IMG/VR virus record: IMGVR_UViG_3300034111_000056
Location: 1 to 24,798 of that record
Source: a virus
Strand: one strand, 5' to 3'
DNA: 24,798 nucleotides
Under the pieces are notes generated by a model. It was not told the origin of the DNA. It saw nothing but the letters and a program-made list of their open reading frames with translations, and did no database searches. Position 1 is the stretch's first letter, and each line of letters starts with the position of its first letter. This document shows, piece by piece, positions 1-6,903 of this stretch. The translations under genes were made by a program, and so were the position numbers.

Positions 1-34
1 AGCACTTGGCTAACCCCCTTAATTGTTGGACTAA
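1..34 (-). promoter_or_regulatory. possible ribosome binding site of the next gene beyond the window
   Basis: On the minus strand, just after the stop of the secreted-protein gene, a purine block AAGGGGG (positions 20-14) is followed 8 nt later by a GTG triplet (5-3). This looks like a Shine-Dalgarno sequence and start codon for a gene that continues past position 1. In a phage of this layout it would plausibly be portal or another head gene. Only five bases of the possible coding region are visible, so this is inference. No terminator-like hairpin with a T-run follows the secreted-protein gene, which fits continued transcription. Confidence 0.25.
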
Positions 35-1741
35 TTAAGCCTTAACCTTCTTTTGGATCTTTACGACCAAAGCGGTTAGTGCTGTGATTTGCTTCTTAAG
101 TGAAGCAATTAGTGCAGATACATCTGCAGACAACTTAGCAACTGCATCAACTGCAGCCTGTGCCTGTACTGTAGCAGCATCTGCAGCCTTTGAAGCAGCA
201 ATCGCTGCATCTGTAGCAGCCTGGGCTGCCTTTGCTGCCTCTTCAGAAGCCTTTGTAGCAGCCTTTGTTGCTGCGTTAGAAACTTCTGCTGATGCTGTTA
301 CTACAACCTGTCCAGCAAGTGGAAGTGAAGTTCCACCTGTTGCTGAGATCTTAACAACGTTTTCAGCCAAAGGCATAAATACCTTGTATGACTTAGCAGT
401 TGCTGTATCTGTTGTAACTGATGTTGCAGTTAGTACATCAGATGATGATCCAAATGCATAGTTAGGAACAATTCCACCTGTAGCAAATAGGTTAGCGTGT
501 GTCTTTCCAGATACTGGAAGACCTGCTGCATCAAGAACCTGAACTGTGATAGTTGCTGCTTCTCCTGGAAGATAAACTTCCTTATCAAATGACAACTTAA
601 CAGTTGCTGCAGTTCCCTCTACACGAGTAGAAACTGGAGCAGATGATACTGTACCTGACTTAACAGTTACAGCGACTCCGCCTGTCTTGACTCCTGTAAG
701 AGTAAACACTGCTTCACCATTTACGATTGTTGCTGCAGTTCCTGAATCGGATACCACTGAAACATCGCTTGAGAAAGCATTGAGTGTTCCTGCTCCAACT
801 GTTACTCCAGCAGCATCATATGCCACTGCCTTAATTGTTGAAGCATTTGATCCTGTTGCAATAACAGGCTTGACTACTGTTGCTACGATAGATGCAATAT
901 CTCCGTAGAATGTTACCTTCTCAGTTGCAAGAACTGCACCTGTAAGGGTTGTAAGAGTAATTGTTGATACTCCTGCTGTACCGTCAGCAAATACACCAAT
1001 GTAATTTCCTGTTGGAATAACTACTGAGCGACCAAGAGCAGTCATAGTTGTAGCATTTGTGCCATAACCAATCATACCTGTTCCTGAAACTGTTGCAAGA
1101 ATTGACTCAGTTGCTGCTCCGCCTGCTGCATTCTTAGGTGTAACAACGATTACCGCTGCTGCATCTGCTGAAGTAGCCTTTGGTGCATAAACTGTGGCAT
1201 CTGCTGTTGCAGTTGTTACTTCGCCAGAGTTAAGAATTGATGTTGTTGTTGCTGCAGAAGGTGTAACATCTGCTGCTTTAACTGTTACTGTCCACGCAAC
1301 TGATGGACCTGTTGCTGGACGAGTTGTAAGAATACGTGCTTCGTATGTACCCGCAACTGTTGGTGCTACCAATGAAACTGTAAACTTTGCAGTTACATAT
1401 CCTGGTGTTCCAACTGTTGAGTTAACATCTGCTGAAAGGCTTCCTGCTGCAATTGTAACTACAGAGGTTGTTGTTTCAAGCAATGAGAGTGTTGCACTCT
1501 TTGATGAGCCTGATGGCTGTGCAAAAATAGCAGATAGCACCGTTGCTGTGTCTGCTGCTGTTTCTGAAATAAATGACAATGTTACTACTGCTGTAGCAGT
1601 CTCACCTGCAGTGATTGTATCTGTAGCAGAGTCAATCGTTAGTGCTGGTGCAATTACAGCAGCACTTGTCGGAAGTGCTGACATAACGCCAAAGGACATT
1701 GCTGCAGCGAGTCCTAGGGCAATTTTCTTAAATGAATTCAT
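35..1741 (-). CDS. secreted, Ig-like and coiled-coil host-type surface protein
   Basis: This 568-aa protein begins with a clear Sec signal peptide: Lys-Lys n-region, hydrophobic residues 8-23, and probable signal peptidase I cleavage after Thr-Ser-Ala (25-27) or one residue later. The mature part is Ala/Thr/Val/Ser-rich and mostly beta. It has repeated Ig-like or Big_1/invasin-like stretches, for example around residues 290-370 and 385-480. From about 486 to the end it becomes an Ala-rich coiled coil with a basic tail, IQKKVKA. There is no LPXTG motif or C-terminal membrane anchor. ATG is preceded by AAGGAG at good spacing. It is the gene after terL. The architecture resembles cell-surface proteins of small freshwater Actinobacteria rather than known phage structural families (my recognition, not a search). 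It could coat the host, block superinfection, or be assembled on virions; the role is unknown. Confidence 0.85.
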   Translation of the reverse strand: MNSFKKIALGLAAAMSFGVMSALPTSAAVIAPALTIDSATDTITAGETATAVVTLSFISETAADTATVLSAIFAQPSGSSKSATLSLLETTTSVVTIAAGSLSADVNSTVGTPGYVTAKFTVSLVAPTVAGTYEARILTTRPATGPSVAWTVTVKAADVTPSAATTTSILNSGEVTTATADATVYAPKATSADAAAVIVVTPKNAAGGAATESILATVSGTGMIGYGTNATTMTALGRSVVIPTGNYIGVFADGTAGVSTITLTTLTGAVLATEKVTFYGDIASIVATVVKPVIATGSNASTIKAVAYDAAGVTVGAGTLNAFSSDVSVVSDSGTAATIVNGEAVFTLTGVKTGGVAVTVKSGTVSSAPVSTRVEGTAATVKLSFDKEVYLPGEAATITVQVLDAAGLPVSGKTHANLFATGGIVPNYAFGSSSDVLTATSVTTDTATAKSYKVFMPLAENVVKISATGGTSLPLAGQVVVTASAEVSNAATKAATKASEEAAKAAQAATDAAIAASKAADAATVQAQAAVDAVAKLSADVSALIASLKKQITALTALVVKIQKKVKA

Positions 1742-1784
1742 CTTTCTCCTTGTTTGTTTTATTCCAGCCTTTGGGCTAGAAATG
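1742..1784 (-). promoter_or_regulatory. short leader with hairpin and strong RBS before the secreted-protein gene
   Basis: The 43-bp gap between terL and the secreted-protein gene contains CTAGCC-CAAA-GGCTGG (1779-1764, minus strand). It can fold as a 6-bp stem with one G.U pair and a 4-nt loop. It is followed by an A-rich single-stranded stretch and AAGGAG just before the ATG. There is no T-run after the hairpin, so it is unlikely to be an intrinsic terminator. A leader hairpin that stabilises the mRNA or keeps the ribosome site open is more plausible. No convincing -35/-10 pair was seen in this gap. Confidence 0.3.
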
Positions 1785-3572
1785 CTATATTAGATTGAAT
1801 TTGTCTAAGAAATCACGAACATCGTCCGTCATTTGCTTAGGTTCTAATTCTACCATAGATCTACGTTTCTCTGCAAGTTGAGCAGAAGACGAAGACCAAG
1901 TGTGTACTTCAATGACTGTATTAGTAGTCTTTGGGGTATGGGATATAGCCCCAAATACTGAGCCAGCCAAAGCATCTGCTAAGTCTTTAGATTTCTTTCT
2001 AGGGTGATCTACACGATTACCTTTCATAATCTTCAACTCAGACATTTCTTCTAGCAAGATTGGAATCATAGGAATTGCTACACGCTCTTCATAAATCATC
2101 ATTGCTAAATCTTCATAGTGTTTTTTTGCAACAGAAACAGTTTCAGTTCTAATTCCCACTGCCTGTAGTTCATTCTGAATATCAAATGACTGCCAACGGT
2201 CAAAGGAAACCATTCCAATGTTAAAGCCTTCTCTGCGAAGATTAATAATCCAATTCTTTACATCAGATAGGTTAACTGGGCCTTCTGCCCTTGGTTCCCA
2301 CCAAGCAACAGCATCTACTACTACCATTGGAGCCACTTGTTCATAGTCTTTAATAACCTGAATGTTTACCCACTTGTCTACGTGAGAAATTGCTACTGCA
2401 CACTTATCATGCTTTTGTGCAAGGTCGGCGTGAATATAGTAAACCTTGTCTGGGTCTGGCTTAAAGGCCTCATCAAACCTTCTAAACTGATCTAATGGAT
2501 TACGAAGTGTCATAACCTTTTCTAGTTTGGTTCTGTCTTTAAAGAAAGCATCAGAAGCATAGGTGGGCATACATGCAAAACGCATCATGGCATCTGCAAG
2601 GTCTGTGTAAAATGCAATCTTAAAGTCATCAATTTGGCGGGTAGGATTTACTTCCCAGGTTGGTCGTTTAAATGCCAACACTCTTGGAATTTTATAAGAA
2701 AGTATTGTGTCTTCATCCCAAGAAATTTCAAACCTATTTCCTGGATCCTCATGTGGCAAATCTGGATTCATAATAAAGGTGTGCTTACGCTCTACAGTTT
2801 CTTTTTCAGCAATTACTGATTCATATTTTTGTGAAATAAAGTCACCCTGATAACGGGGGAATGAAAGCAAAACAACCTTGCCAAGATCAGGAAAACGAGA
2901 ATCTACAGTACCACGAAATGCTTTATAGATATTTTCAGCAGTCTTTCCCTGTTCATTACCTGTTCCAACCTCTGATGCAAAACCAGAAATCTCATCAAGT
3001 ACTGCCATGAAAAGGTTCAAACCCTCGTGAGATTCACGTTCAGAGTGACCAGAGTAAACAGTTACAGACTTATCAAAATCAATTGAGTCTGCCTTTGCAT
3101 TATACTTTCCAGCAAACCAAGGGGATCTTTCAATCTTTGATTTAAAACCTTTAAAGAAAACATTTTTTGCCTGTTGTGCGTTAATAGCAACGTTAATAAT
3201 ATCAATAGCATCACCTGCAGGCTTACCATAATAAACAGCAGGGTCTTTAAGACACAGTAGTTTATACACTGTATATGCACAGGCTACAGTTGATACGAAG
3301 TCTTTTCCAGATCCCTTGCCAAGTTGGAGAATAATCTCATTCTTTGTATATTTATCAAAGTATTTTGCTCCCTCAACGGAACCATAAAGTTCTTCAAGAT
3401 CTTCTTTGCGGTAGATTTGACTCATAGCCTCTACGATCTGATACTGAATATCAGATAGTTGTGGCTGCCCAAGATAGTCTGGAGACTCAACAAAAGTTTT
3501 TGCGTCTACAGGTTTTTCAATAAAATGGTTTTCTTTTAGTACTTCAAGAAACTCATTGAACATCGTGGACAA
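1785..3572 (-). CDS. terL: terminase large subunit (packaging ATPase and nuclease)
   Basis: The protein is the motor that cuts concatemeric DNA and pumps it into proheads. N-terminal ATPase: Walker A LGKGSGKD at residues 84-91 (numbered from the TTG start), with Asp where Ser/Thr is usual, and Walker B FMAVLDE with D193 and E194. The C-terminal RNase H-like nuclease shows candidate acidic residues D383 (IHADLAQ), D458 (SFDRW) and D530/D533 (KDLADA). The length of 595 aa is normal for the family. Start is uncertain: TTG at 3572 has a GGGAG about 14 nt upstream, while ATG at 3563 gives 592 aa without a clear RBS. Both overlap terS, so translation is probably coupled. The terS-terL pair sits between the recombination block and the secreted-protein gene. 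Confidence 0.93.
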   Translation of the reverse strand: MSTMFNEFLEVLKENHFIEKPVDAKTFVESPDYLGQPQLSDIQYQIVEAMSQIYRKEDLEELYGSVEGAKYFDKYTKNEIILQLGKGSGKDFVSTVACAYTVYKLLCLKDPAVYYGKPAGDAIDIINVAINAQQAKNVFFKGFKSKIERSPWFAGKYNAKADSIDFDKSVTVYSGHSERESHEGLNLFMAVLDEISGFASEVGTGNEQGKTAENIYKAFRGTVDSRFPDLGKVVLLSFPRYQGDFISQKYESVIAEKETVERKHTFIMNPDLPHEDPGNRFEISWDEDTILSYKIPRVLAFKRPTWEVNPTRQIDDFKIAFYTDLADAMMRFACMPTYASDAFFKDRTKLEKVMTLRNPLDQFRRFDEAFKPDPDKVYYIHADLAQKHDKCAVAISHVDKWVNIQVIKDYEQVAPMVVVDAVAWWEPRAEGPVNLSDVKNWIINLRREGFNIGMVSFDRWQSFDIQNELQAVGIRTETVSVAKKHYEDLAMMIYEERVAIPMIPILLEEMSELKIMKGNRVDHPRKKSKDLADALAGSVFGAISHTPKTTNTVIEVHTWSSSSAQLAEKRRSMVELEPKQMTDDVRDFLDKFNLI

Positions 3573-4089
3573 CTGTAATCACTTCTCCCTCTTTTGCAAT
3601 AGAGGATAGTCTTTGCATAATGGTGTCACGAACTTCTGGATACTCTGAAGCAACATCTCTAAGAATTCCAACAAGAACTTCTTGACGACGCTCAACTTCG
3701 ACCATCTCTTCAGCAAGTTCTTTATTTTCAAGAAGTCCAGCCTTCTGGAGCATATCAATACGCTTTGACTCAATGTCCATAACTAGTTTAATAGCAGCAG
3801 TCTTTGCACTAAGATTATTAGTCATAGATGCCTCATCAATAACTTCGTAAGATTTTCCAATTAGTCTTGCATAGTGTGCATCCATTGCAGCCAACGCTTC
3901 TTTAGCACGAGCACGAATAGCATCATTAGCAGATGCCATAACTTTCCACTCATTGATTAAAGAAACAACACGAGTTCGTGGAATGTCTAATTCTTTTGAA
4001 ATAACAGTGGGGTCGTTGCCTTTTAGGTATTCACTAACAACAACATTTACTTGATCAAGATGTTTAATCAAATCATCTTCAGTTGACAT
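3553..4089 (-). CDS. terS: terminase small subunit
   Basis: This 178-aa, largely helical protein directly precedes and overlaps the large terminase gene, the standard position for the DNA-recognition subunit. Residues about 18-50 form a helix-turn-helix-like segment (ISKELDIPRTRVVSLINEW). It is followed by long amphipathic helices typical of the oligomerisation region of terminase small subunits, and a C-terminal tail that may contact TerL. ATG is preceded by AGAGGG. The start overlaps the end of the DUF3310 gene by 11 nt. The family is assigned from position, size and HTH character; sequence alone is less diagnostic than for TerL. Confidence 0.8.
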   Translation of the reverse strand: MSTEDDLIKHLDQVNVVVSEYLKGNDPTVISKELDIPRTRVVSLINEWKVMASANDAIRARAKEALAAMDAHYARLIGKSYEVIDEASMTNNLSAKTAAIKLVMDIESKRIDMLQKAGLLENKELAEEMVEVERRQEVLVGILRDVASEYPEVRDTIMQRLSSIAKEGEVITVVHDVQ

Positions 4090-4321
4090 ATTTACCCTCT
4101 AATCTATTAATTTCATCTTTGATATAGAAGATTGCTTTCTCTAAATCTTGAATAGTCTTTGACTCATCTTTAAGCCCTGCTCTCCAAAGATATTTAAAGG
4201 CATTGCCTATATTAAAGTTACGATGACGAGTAATCTGAATACACTCAACTCCAGATGGGTCTGTTGTATAGTGTTCTGGATGGTTGACTTGATCAACAGT
4301 TATGTTTAGGTTTTCACTCAT
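4079..4321 (-). CDS. DUF3310 family protein
   Basis: This 80-aa protein carries the hallmark of the DUF3310 family, common in phages. It has an N-terminal VNHPEHYT motif, then GVECIQI, and a C-terminal helical part with FKYLWRAGLKDES followed by DLEKAIFYI. Members are sometimes described as nucleotide-kinase related, but the role is not firmly established and I assign none. The ATG at 4321 is chosen because GAGGAAG lies 8 nt upstream. Its first bases overlap the stop of the small membrane-protein gene (ATGAGTGA). A longer in-frame ATG at 4351 exists but has no comparable RBS. The gene sits immediately upstream of terS. Confidence 0.82.
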   Translation of the reverse strand: MSENLNITVDQVNHPEHYTTDPSGVECIQITRHRNFNIGNAFKYLWRAGLKDESKTIQDLEKAIFYIKDEINRLEGKYVN

Positions 4322-4448
4322 ACGATTCTTCCTCATCGTCTTCCCAGTCAAACGCTTCTGGCATACCCTTAAGGGTTGTCAGGACATAAGTTATTCCTAC
4401 TGCTCCAGCAATACCCAAACCAATAATAACTTTTTGTACTTTATTCAT
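4314..4448 (-). CDS. small single-pass membrane protein
   Basis: This is a 44-aa protein with a short basic N-terminus (MNKVQK), one hydrophobic segment at about residues 8-25 (IIGLGIAGAVGITYVL), and a strongly acidic C-terminus (DWEDDEEESYE). By the positive-inside rule the N-terminus would be cytoplasmic and the acidic tail outside. ATG overlaps the stop of the preceding HTH gene as ATGA, and AAGGA lies about 10 nt upstream. A longer reading from an upstream start at 4514 is less likely because it would overlap the HTH gene. A holin-like, superinfection-exclusion or membrane-tethering role is conceivable. The position beside packaging rather than lysis genes gives no proof. Confidence 0.6.
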   Translation of the reverse strand: MNKVQKVIIGLGIAGAVGITYVLTTLKGMPEAFDWEDDEEESYE

Positions 4449-4600
4449 CGTCTTGATTTCCTTAATCCGAATTTTGCAAGGTACACATATATTGTCTCTA
4501 CGCTTGCACCACACTCTTTAGCAATATCCTCTGGACTTTTCTTGTCCATTAGGTACCGTTTGCGTAGCCAAACTTCGCTTGTATATAGTTTACCAGCCAT
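4445..4600 (-). CDS. small helix-turn-helix protein
   Basis: A 51-aa reading frame starts at ATG 4600 and stops with TGA at 4445, overlapping the next gene's ATG. The sequence is basic and helical. Its segment SPEDIAKECGASVETIYVYL (residues 22-41) fits a helix-turn-helix in which a short helix, a Gly turn and a recognition helix are visible, as in resolvase or sigma-like small HTH domains. It fills the only gap in the tight run between the RuvC-like gene and the membrane-protein gene. The RBS is weak (AGGGG, about 14 nt upstream), and a promoter candidate overlaps its start. It could regulate the terminase block or act on DNA during packaging; the exact function is unknown. Confidence 0.6.
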   Translation of the reverse strand: MAGKLYTSEVWLRKRYLMDKKSPEDIAKECGASVETIYVYLAKFGLRKSRR

Positions 4601-4615
4601 GATGTTATTTGTCAA
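4587..4615 (-). promoter_or_regulatory. candidate promoter before the terminase block
   Basis: On the minus strand a perfect -35 TTGACA (4615-4610) is separated by 17 bp from TAAACT (4592-4587), which matches TATAAT at four of six positions including T1, A2 and T6. Transcription would start near 4580, inside the small HTH gene. It would therefore serve the membrane protein, DUF3310 and terminase genes rather than the HTH protein itself. The same TTGACA and TAAACT pairing recurs before the SSB gene. This is sequence evidence only. Confidence 0.4.
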
Positions 4616-5201
4616 CCCCTATAGCCTTTGTCCAATTGTTTATTGCCCAATGCCCAATGCCACAAGCATCTGCTACATCATTATCGTCAATTGTTTTATC
4701 ATAGGTAGTATTAATAAACTTAATAGTTCTTTCTTTACGAAGCATTCTTTCATAGGACTTATACCAAGACTCTGACTTCCCTGGATTTTGTGAACGAATA
4801 AATAGTTGCTCATCTTTAGAGATCTTCTTGTTATTAATATAGTTTTGCCATGTAATCGGAGATACCTTGCCAAAGGTTCTGATCCCACTAATTGCAGCGG
4901 AACCTAGAAGTGCTCCCTGAACTAAAGCAAGATCAGCAGCAGTCTTTGGGCTATTCATAAATACAGTATGCTCAATAACAATAGCATCAACATTGATATA
5001 TTTTTCAAAGTAGAGTCGTGTCTTTGCAGCAGCGTCTCCAACTTTATCATATATATCTTTTCCTTCAAAATAAATCTTGCCACACTCTTTTAAGAATCCA
5101 GCATGGAAAGTGGCATAGGCAAGACTATTTGTGCTAGCATCTATTGCACAAATTTTTTCTGGTTGGGTTTCTAGACCCCATTTATTCTTGCTCATACTCA
5201 A
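4605..5201 (-). CDS. RuvC-like Holliday junction resolvase
   Basis: This protein of about 198 aa has an RNase H-like/RuvC fold. The first strand is ICAIDAST with D21, then AIVIEH with E77, and a C-terminal acidic pair in IDDNDVADA (D175, D178), matching the D-E-D-D metal site of RuvC nucleases. The segment from TVFMN to about residue 105 resembles the RuvC region around the second acidic residue. It should cut four-way and branched junctions before packaging, in keeping with its place between the recombination and terminase genes. The TTG at 5201 has AAAGG 5 nt upstream. The in-frame ATG at 5195 (196 aa) is an alternative. It overlaps the upstream zinc-protein gene. Confidence 0.8.
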   Translation of the reverse strand: MSMSKNKWGLETQPEKICAIDASTNSLAYATFHAGFLKECGKIYFEGKDIYDKVGDAAAKTRLYFEKYINVDAIVIEHTVFMNSPKTAADLALVQGALLGSAAISGIRTFGKVSPITWQNYINNKKISKDEQLFIRSQNPGKSESWYKSYERMLRKERTIKFINTTYDKTIDDNDVADACGIGHWAINNWTKAIGVDK

Positions 5202-5472
5202 TAAAACCTTTCAACTCTTTAATCATTTTATTAACTTCTTTTTCACTTATATTACAATTTGAACAAAATCCAGAATCATTATATATAGAAAGCATAACTC
5301 CACATCCACCAAGACACTTTCTATCTTTTCCTATTCTTTTTTGTCTACGTGTAACTTGATATCTTTCAGCAATTTTTTCTCTAGTAGCCTCATCTCTACA
5401 AGTATTGCTGCAGTATATCTGATAACTTACTTTAGGATTAAAGTATGTATCACATTTGTTACAAAGTTTCAA
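5182..5472 (-). CDS. small protein with two zinc-binding motifs
   Basis: This 96-aa protein has two cysteine clusters. The first is Cys4-like (CNKC near the N-terminus, then CSNTC), and the second spans CLGGC and CSNC around residues 53-74. A basic, Arg/Lys-rich linker lies between them, so nucleic-acid binding is likely. No catalytic motif is seen. The start is TTG at 5472, supported by GGAGAAG just upstream. It overlaps the end of the Cas4-like nuclease gene and the start of the RuvC-like gene. It resembles the small zinc-finger proteins phages carry beside recombination nucleases, such as HNH-adjacent or transcription-related proteins, but I cannot name a family. Confidence 0.7.
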   Translation of the reverse strand: MKLCNKCDTYFNPKVSYQIYCSNTCRDEATREKIAERYQVTRRQKRIGKDRKCLGGCGVMLSIYNDSGFCSNCNISEKEVNKMIKELKGFIEYEQE

Positions 5473-6274
5473 CTAACTTCTCCATTGATTTAATCTTAAC
5501 TACTCCTTCTCCTGCATCTAAACAAGCCTTTTGGATAGGGCATGTCTTACAGATTTTAGAATTAGATCGGTAGTTTTTAGTAGGAAGAGTTCTATCTTCC
5601 CAAGCCTTACGAACCTCACGCATCCATTGAAATGCGTTATCAATCCATTCACGATAATTATCATCTACCTCTACTGGCAGTACAAGAAGTTCGTGGTTGT
5701 TCTTGTTTTCATAAATAAGAACACCTTTCTTCTTGCCAAGAATCTTCATGTAGATAAGCAACTGAATCAAGTGACCAGTCTTTGGCTTCATTGAATTTTT
5801 ACGATACTCAAAACCTTCATTGAGCATAGTCTTAATTTCTCCAACAATTTCTTCGCCTTCCCAGTCAAGCATCACGTCACCATATCCAAAGATAGGTGGA
5901 TCATCATGGCGAATCTTAAACTCAGTTGTCTCCTCATTATTATCATCACGATAAATCTTAACAATGCCAGCATTCATCATAGCGTTCTGGATTCTTGCAT
6001 GAGATAACGTTCCAGCAGTCATGTTTGCTGCGCCATAAGCATCTGCATTATCTTCAAACATTTGACCATCAAATGCTAAGTACCAATATCTTGGACACTC
6101 TCCATGTGAGTATGCAATTGTAGATGGGGCAAAAGTTTTCTTTTGTGTTTGCTTTGGGCCACGATTAATAATGTAACCGTGCTTAATTTTTTCAATTAAA
6201 GCGTCACTATCAAGAACATTATTTTTCTTTATAGCAGGCTTAAGCATCACCGAGTGTAGTAAATTCTTAGTCAT
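5459..6274 (-). CDS. Cas4/RecB-like PD-(D/E)XK nuclease with Fe-S cysteines
   Basis: This is a 271-aa exonuclease-type protein. Numbered from ATG 6274, it shows APSTIAYSHGECPR with C60, a His in AGTLSH (H92), GYGDVMLD (D133), EIVGEIKT (E146, K148) and a QxxxY motif at Q171. These are the ordered motifs of the RecB/Cas4 branch of PD-(D/E)XK nucleases. Three C-terminal cysteines in CKTCPIQKAC (C242, C245, C251) together with C60 match the 4Fe-4S cluster of Cas4 and AddB. It probably resects DNA ends for RecA-dependent recombination. There is no CRISPR array or other cas gene here. An ATG at 6280 is also in frame, but the AAAGG touches it; spacing favours 6274. Confidence 0.82.
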   Translation of the reverse strand: MTKNLLHSVMLKPAIKKNNVLDSDALIEKIKHGYIINRGPKQTQKKTFAPSTIAYSHGECPRYWYLAFDGQMFEDNADAYGAANMTAGTLSHARIQNAMMNAGIVKIYRDDNNEETTEFKIRHDDPPIFGYGDVMLDWEGEEIVGEIKTMLNEGFEYRKNSMKPKTGHLIQLLIYMKILGKKKGVLIYENKNNHELLVLPVEVDDNYREWIDNAFQWMREVRKAWEDRTLPTKNYRSNSKICKTCPIQKACLDAGEGVVKIKSMEKLVETL

Positions 6275-6280
6275 ATTCAT

Positions 6281-6305
6281 CCTTTGTTTATATAAGTATA
6301 CCAGG
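6281..6305 (-). promoter_or_regulatory. possible extended -10 promoter before the Cas4-like nuclease
   Basis: This 25-bp gap carries TGGTATACT on the minus strand (6303-6295), a TGn-extended -10 with TATACT. No good -35 lies 16-18 bp upstream. The 10-mer GGTATACTTA (6302-6293) is identical to that at the strong promoter candidate near 15100. The nuclease RBS AAAGG lies in the same gap. Confidence 0.3.
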
Positions 6306-6617
6306 TTAGCGCATTATGTATTTTAATGCTGAGACCAAGTTGTTTACTGCTTCTGCTGCTGTATAGTAAATATTTTTCTTTGCACGATTATTCTTATCAA
6401 CATTTGCCATCCAAGTAGCCTTTAACGCTAGTTTTCCTGCAATTGCCTGAAGTCTTACAATCTCAATTGCTGCAACTGGCATAGGTATATCTGGCTTAAT
6501 GATTAACTTAGCAATCATTGATAAAGCCATTGTGAGTTCTTCATCTTCCATAAACTCAGCAATCTCTGCCAAACCATTAACCATCTCCAGGGTTGTTTGT
6601 CCTGTACCTTCTGTCAT
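6306..6617 (-). CDS. small helical protein of unknown function
   Basis: The predicted product is 103 aa, acidic at the N-terminus and basic at the C-terminus, and apparently all helical. The segment from about residue 76 to the end (KNIYYTAAEAVNNLVSALKY) is an amphipathic helix typical of self-associating or partner-binding phage proteins. No enzymatic motif is seen. ATG is preceded by AAGGAG at ideal spacing. Its place between a RecA-linked nuclease candidate and the Cas4-like gene suggests a recombination accessory, for instance a mediator loading RecA on ssDNA. I cannot show homology to UvsY or any other mediator. Confidence 0.7.
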   Translation of the reverse strand: MTEGTGQTTLEMVNGLAEIAEFMEDEELTMALSMIAKLIIKPDIPMPVAAIEIVRLQAIAGKLALKATWMANVDKNNRAKKNIYYTAAEAVNNLVSALKYIMR

Positions 6618-6618
6618 T

Positions 6619-6903
6619 TTACTCTCCTTCTATTAACTGTTCTAACATGTCTAATTCAATTATAGCAAGTCTAACCTTCTGGGTACCCTCGCCCAGTACG
6701 ATGATGAGGGCAGGATCCATACTCTTCTTAAGAGCATCTGTTACAGCCTTAGCCCAAACATCTTGGTTAAGAGTAAAAGACTTTGAACATTCTTTAAAGT
6801 CAACTACAAAGTTATGCCAAGAGGCATCACCTTTTGTATTATTTCTGCCAGAGTTCTTGTGCTGCTTTGCACCTATTCTTTTGGACTCAGAGCGCTCACT
6901 CAT
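6619..6903 (-). CDS. mini PD-(D/E)XK, Hjc/resolvase-like nuclease candidate
   Basis: This 94-aa protein reads like a minimal archaeal-Hjc/phage resolvase. Features in order: an early Glu in ESKR (residue 6), a Gly/Asn/Ser-rich SGRNNTKGD with D26, then VVDFKE giving D35-x-K37, followed by SFTL and a Trp-containing helix at about 50, and PALIIVLGEG near 64-72. The D...DxK order with a following SF motif is what PD-(D/E)XK junction resolvases show. Normal family members are about 100-140 aa, so this is compact. ATG overlaps the stop of the preceding zinc-protein gene. The RBS is weak. The RecA neighbourhood supports a DNA-junction role; the call is by motif only. Confidence 0.5.
   Translation of the reverse strand: MSERSESKRIGAKQHKNSGRNNTKGDASWHNFVVDFKECSKSFTLNQDVWAKAVTDALKKSMDPALIIVLGEGTQKVRLAIIELDMLEQLIEGE

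Noticed and set aside
84-461. 125-aa plus-strand Ala/Ser-rich frame
   Set aside because: Antisense of the coiled-coil region of the secreted protein; composition is dictated by GCA/GCT codons on the other strand.
1194-1793. 199-aa open frame on the plus strand opposite the secreted-protein gene
   Set aside because: Low-complexity mirror of the Ala/Thr/Val-rich gene on the other strand, with no RBS and no domain. The minus-strand frame has signal peptide, RBS and fold.
4302-4775. 157-aa plus-strand frame
   Set aside because: It runs opposite to four coupled minus-strand genes with real motifs; its translation is compositionally odd and lacks an RBS.
5459-6274. Cas4-like protein as part of a CRISPR-Cas system
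   Set aside because: No repeat array and no other cas gene is present; phage Cas4-like nucleases are common next to recombination genes.
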